A model generated the notes under the pieces. That model saw nothing but the letters and a program-made list of their open reading frames with translations. It did no database searches and had not been told where the DNA came from. A stretch of DNA of 7,569 bases from an uncultured Magnetococcales bacterium (GTDB lineage: Bacteria > Pseudomonadota > Magnetococcia > Magnetococcales > Magnetaquicoccaceae), in contig CAIWLA010000199.1 in assembly GCA_903913345.1 (NCBI GenBank), forward strand, positions 1 through 7,569, given 5' to 3'. Position numbers and translations under genes: made by a program. Below are positions 6,603 through 7,569 of this stretch, piece by piece. Each line of letters starts with the position of its first letter. The stretch's first letter is position 1.

Positions 6603-7569
6603 CAGAGTATCTCCTTGACTTTATCGATCATCTGAATGGGGGTGAAAGGCAGGCCACCACAGATCGTAAATGGGATCGGCTTGATAGAGGTCTCAGCCCG
6701 GATAAAATGGGACAATTGACCTTGATAATTCACCTCTGGAACCAGAATTTTTTTGCAGGTTGCCGCAAAGGCTTCATACTGCGCCACCGGCATGGGCCAC
6801 ATCAACTTGGGATAGAATCCCTTGACCTTGTACCCTTCCGCCCGCAGACGGGCCAGTGCCTCTCTGGCGACACCAATGGTGGAACCCCAGGCGATGATAC
6901 CCAGATCGGCCTCTCCCTCTCCATCCACCTCGGTGGGCTTGTAACGATCCACCAGGGGTTTGAGTTTGTTAAACCGTTTGGCCAACATGGCCTCATGGAC
7001 CTCCCCCTTGAAACTGGGCGCACCCGTCTCACTGTGTTCCAAACCTGTGGCAATGTGCATCCCTCCGGGCGTACCCGGATCCACCATCGGCGAGATACCA
7101 TCTTCGGTCAGCTCATACCGCTTGTAGACACCCTCACCGTCCCACATCTTGCGTTTGACAATTTTATAGTCGGCGGGATTGGGGCGCGGAACCGTCTGGG
7201 TGGAAAAGGCCAACGAACCGTCCGACAGCAACAGAACCGGGGACTGATACTCTTCCGCCAGATTTAACGCATCGACCGTCATGTCGATACAATCTTTCAC
7301 ATCCTCCACCGACAGGACAATGCGTGACGCATCGCCATGGGCACCATGAATCGCCAAAAACAGATCAGACTGCTCATGCTTGGTAGGCAAACCGGTCGAG
7401 GGACCGCCCCGCTGCACATTCACCAGCATCACGGGGGTTTCGCTCATGGAGGCCATGCCCAGCATTTCCGCCATCAAGGCCAAACCGGGGCCAGAGGTGG
7501 AGGTCATGGACCGCTTGCCCGCATAAGAGGCCCCCAACACCTGGCTGATGGAGGCAATTTCATCTTCCG
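6602..7569 (-). CDS. korA: 2-oxoacid:ferredoxin oxidoreductase, alpha subunit, 5' end outside window
   Basis: The C-terminal 321 residues of the alpha subunit; the frame continues past the right edge, so the start is not visible. The first residues, EDEIASIS, are what normally follows the YPITPS motif of the pyrimidine-binding domain. Next come KRSMTSTSGPGLALM and QRGGPSTGLPT, the core of alpha domain I that shapes the 2-oxoacid pocket. A transketolase-C-like domain follows (IIAWGSTIG, then KLMWPMP, then VPEVNYQGQL). No cysteine cluster is seen, as expected, because the cluster sits in the beta subunit. Many KorA proteins carry a fused N-terminal gamma domain; whether this one does cannot be seen. 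Its stop overlaps the korB start by one base. The KorA rather than PorA assignment rests on the two-gene arrangement and overall resemblance. Confidence 0.94.
   Translation of the reverse strand, partial: EDEIASISQVLGASYAGKRSMTSTSGPGLALMAEMLGMASMSETPVMLVNVQRGGPSTGLPTKHEQSDLFLAIHGAHGDASRIVLSVEDVKDCIDMTVDALNLAEEYQSPVLLLSDGSLAFSTQTVPRPNPADYKIVKRKMWDGEGVYKRYELTEDGISPMVDPGTPGGMHIATGLEHSETGAPSFKGEVHEAMLAKRFNKLKPLVDRYKPTEVDGEGEADLGIIAWGSTIGVAREALARLRAEGYKVKGFYPKLMWPMPVAQYEAFAATCKKILVPEVNYQGQLSHFIRAETSIKPIPFTICGGLPFTPIQMIDKVKEIL
6611..6616 (-). promoter_or_regulatory. Ribosome-binding site of korB inside the korA end
   Basis: AAGGAG on the minus strand lies 8 bases before the korB ATG and within the last codons of korA. 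With the TGATG overlap it allows both coupled and independent starts, supporting equal subunit supply. Confidence 0.75.

Overview
The window reads as a GC-rich proteobacterial chromosome segment with no tRNA, rRNA, transposase, CRISPR array or phage gene that I can see. A G/C-hairpin intergenic repeat (about 848-916), a 2-oxoacid:ferredoxin oxidoreductase and very multi-domain cytoplasmic signalling kinases together remind me of Magnetococcales (magnetotactic cocci and relatives, which fix CO2 by the reductive TCA cycle). That placement is inference from style and recall, not from any marker gene.

Left part (1-1408, minus strand): a single-domain CheY-like response regulator (962-1408) is followed, with an 11-bp overlap of reading frames, by an open frame that leaves the window at base 1. 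It encodes a membrane-anchored TPR protein. Its only in-frame conventional start upstream of the membrane anchor is an ATG overlapping the regulator's stop, so the frame runs straight through the repeat. Middle part (1409-4800, plus strand): a short divergent region with a possible promoter for the regulator and three small hairpins leads into a 1064-residue soluble hybrid histidine kinase (REC-PAS-HisKA-HATPase-REC-REC-HPt). Its GTG start is fixed by a good Shine-Dalgarno. The kinase carries a complete internal phosphorelay, and the divergent regulator is the obvious candidate for its last acceptor.

Right part (4797-7569, minus strand): a tight gene cluster enters from the right edge: korA (alpha subunit, 5' end outside), korB (beta subunit), a pentapeptide-repeat protein made of about 33 unbroken pentads, and an sdhE-like flavinylation factor. 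Every junction overlaps or is a few bases apart, so they are probably one operon. KorAB joins CO2 and acyl-CoA through reduced ferredoxin or runs the reverse reaction. SdhE attaches FAD to succinate dehydrogenase/fumarate reductase. Both fit TCA-cycle metabolism, oxidative or reductive. The last gene meets the kinase gene tail to tail in a shared TTAA, leaving no room for a terminator.

The most curious points are the repeat-spanning N-terminus of the TPR gene, a perfect 11-bp inverted repeat inside the pentapeptide gene, the in-frame duplication in the kinase linker, the hairpin leader of the kinase gene, and a Gly-to-Ser change in the SdhE signature motif. I did not find convincing evidence of a wholly new biological system.
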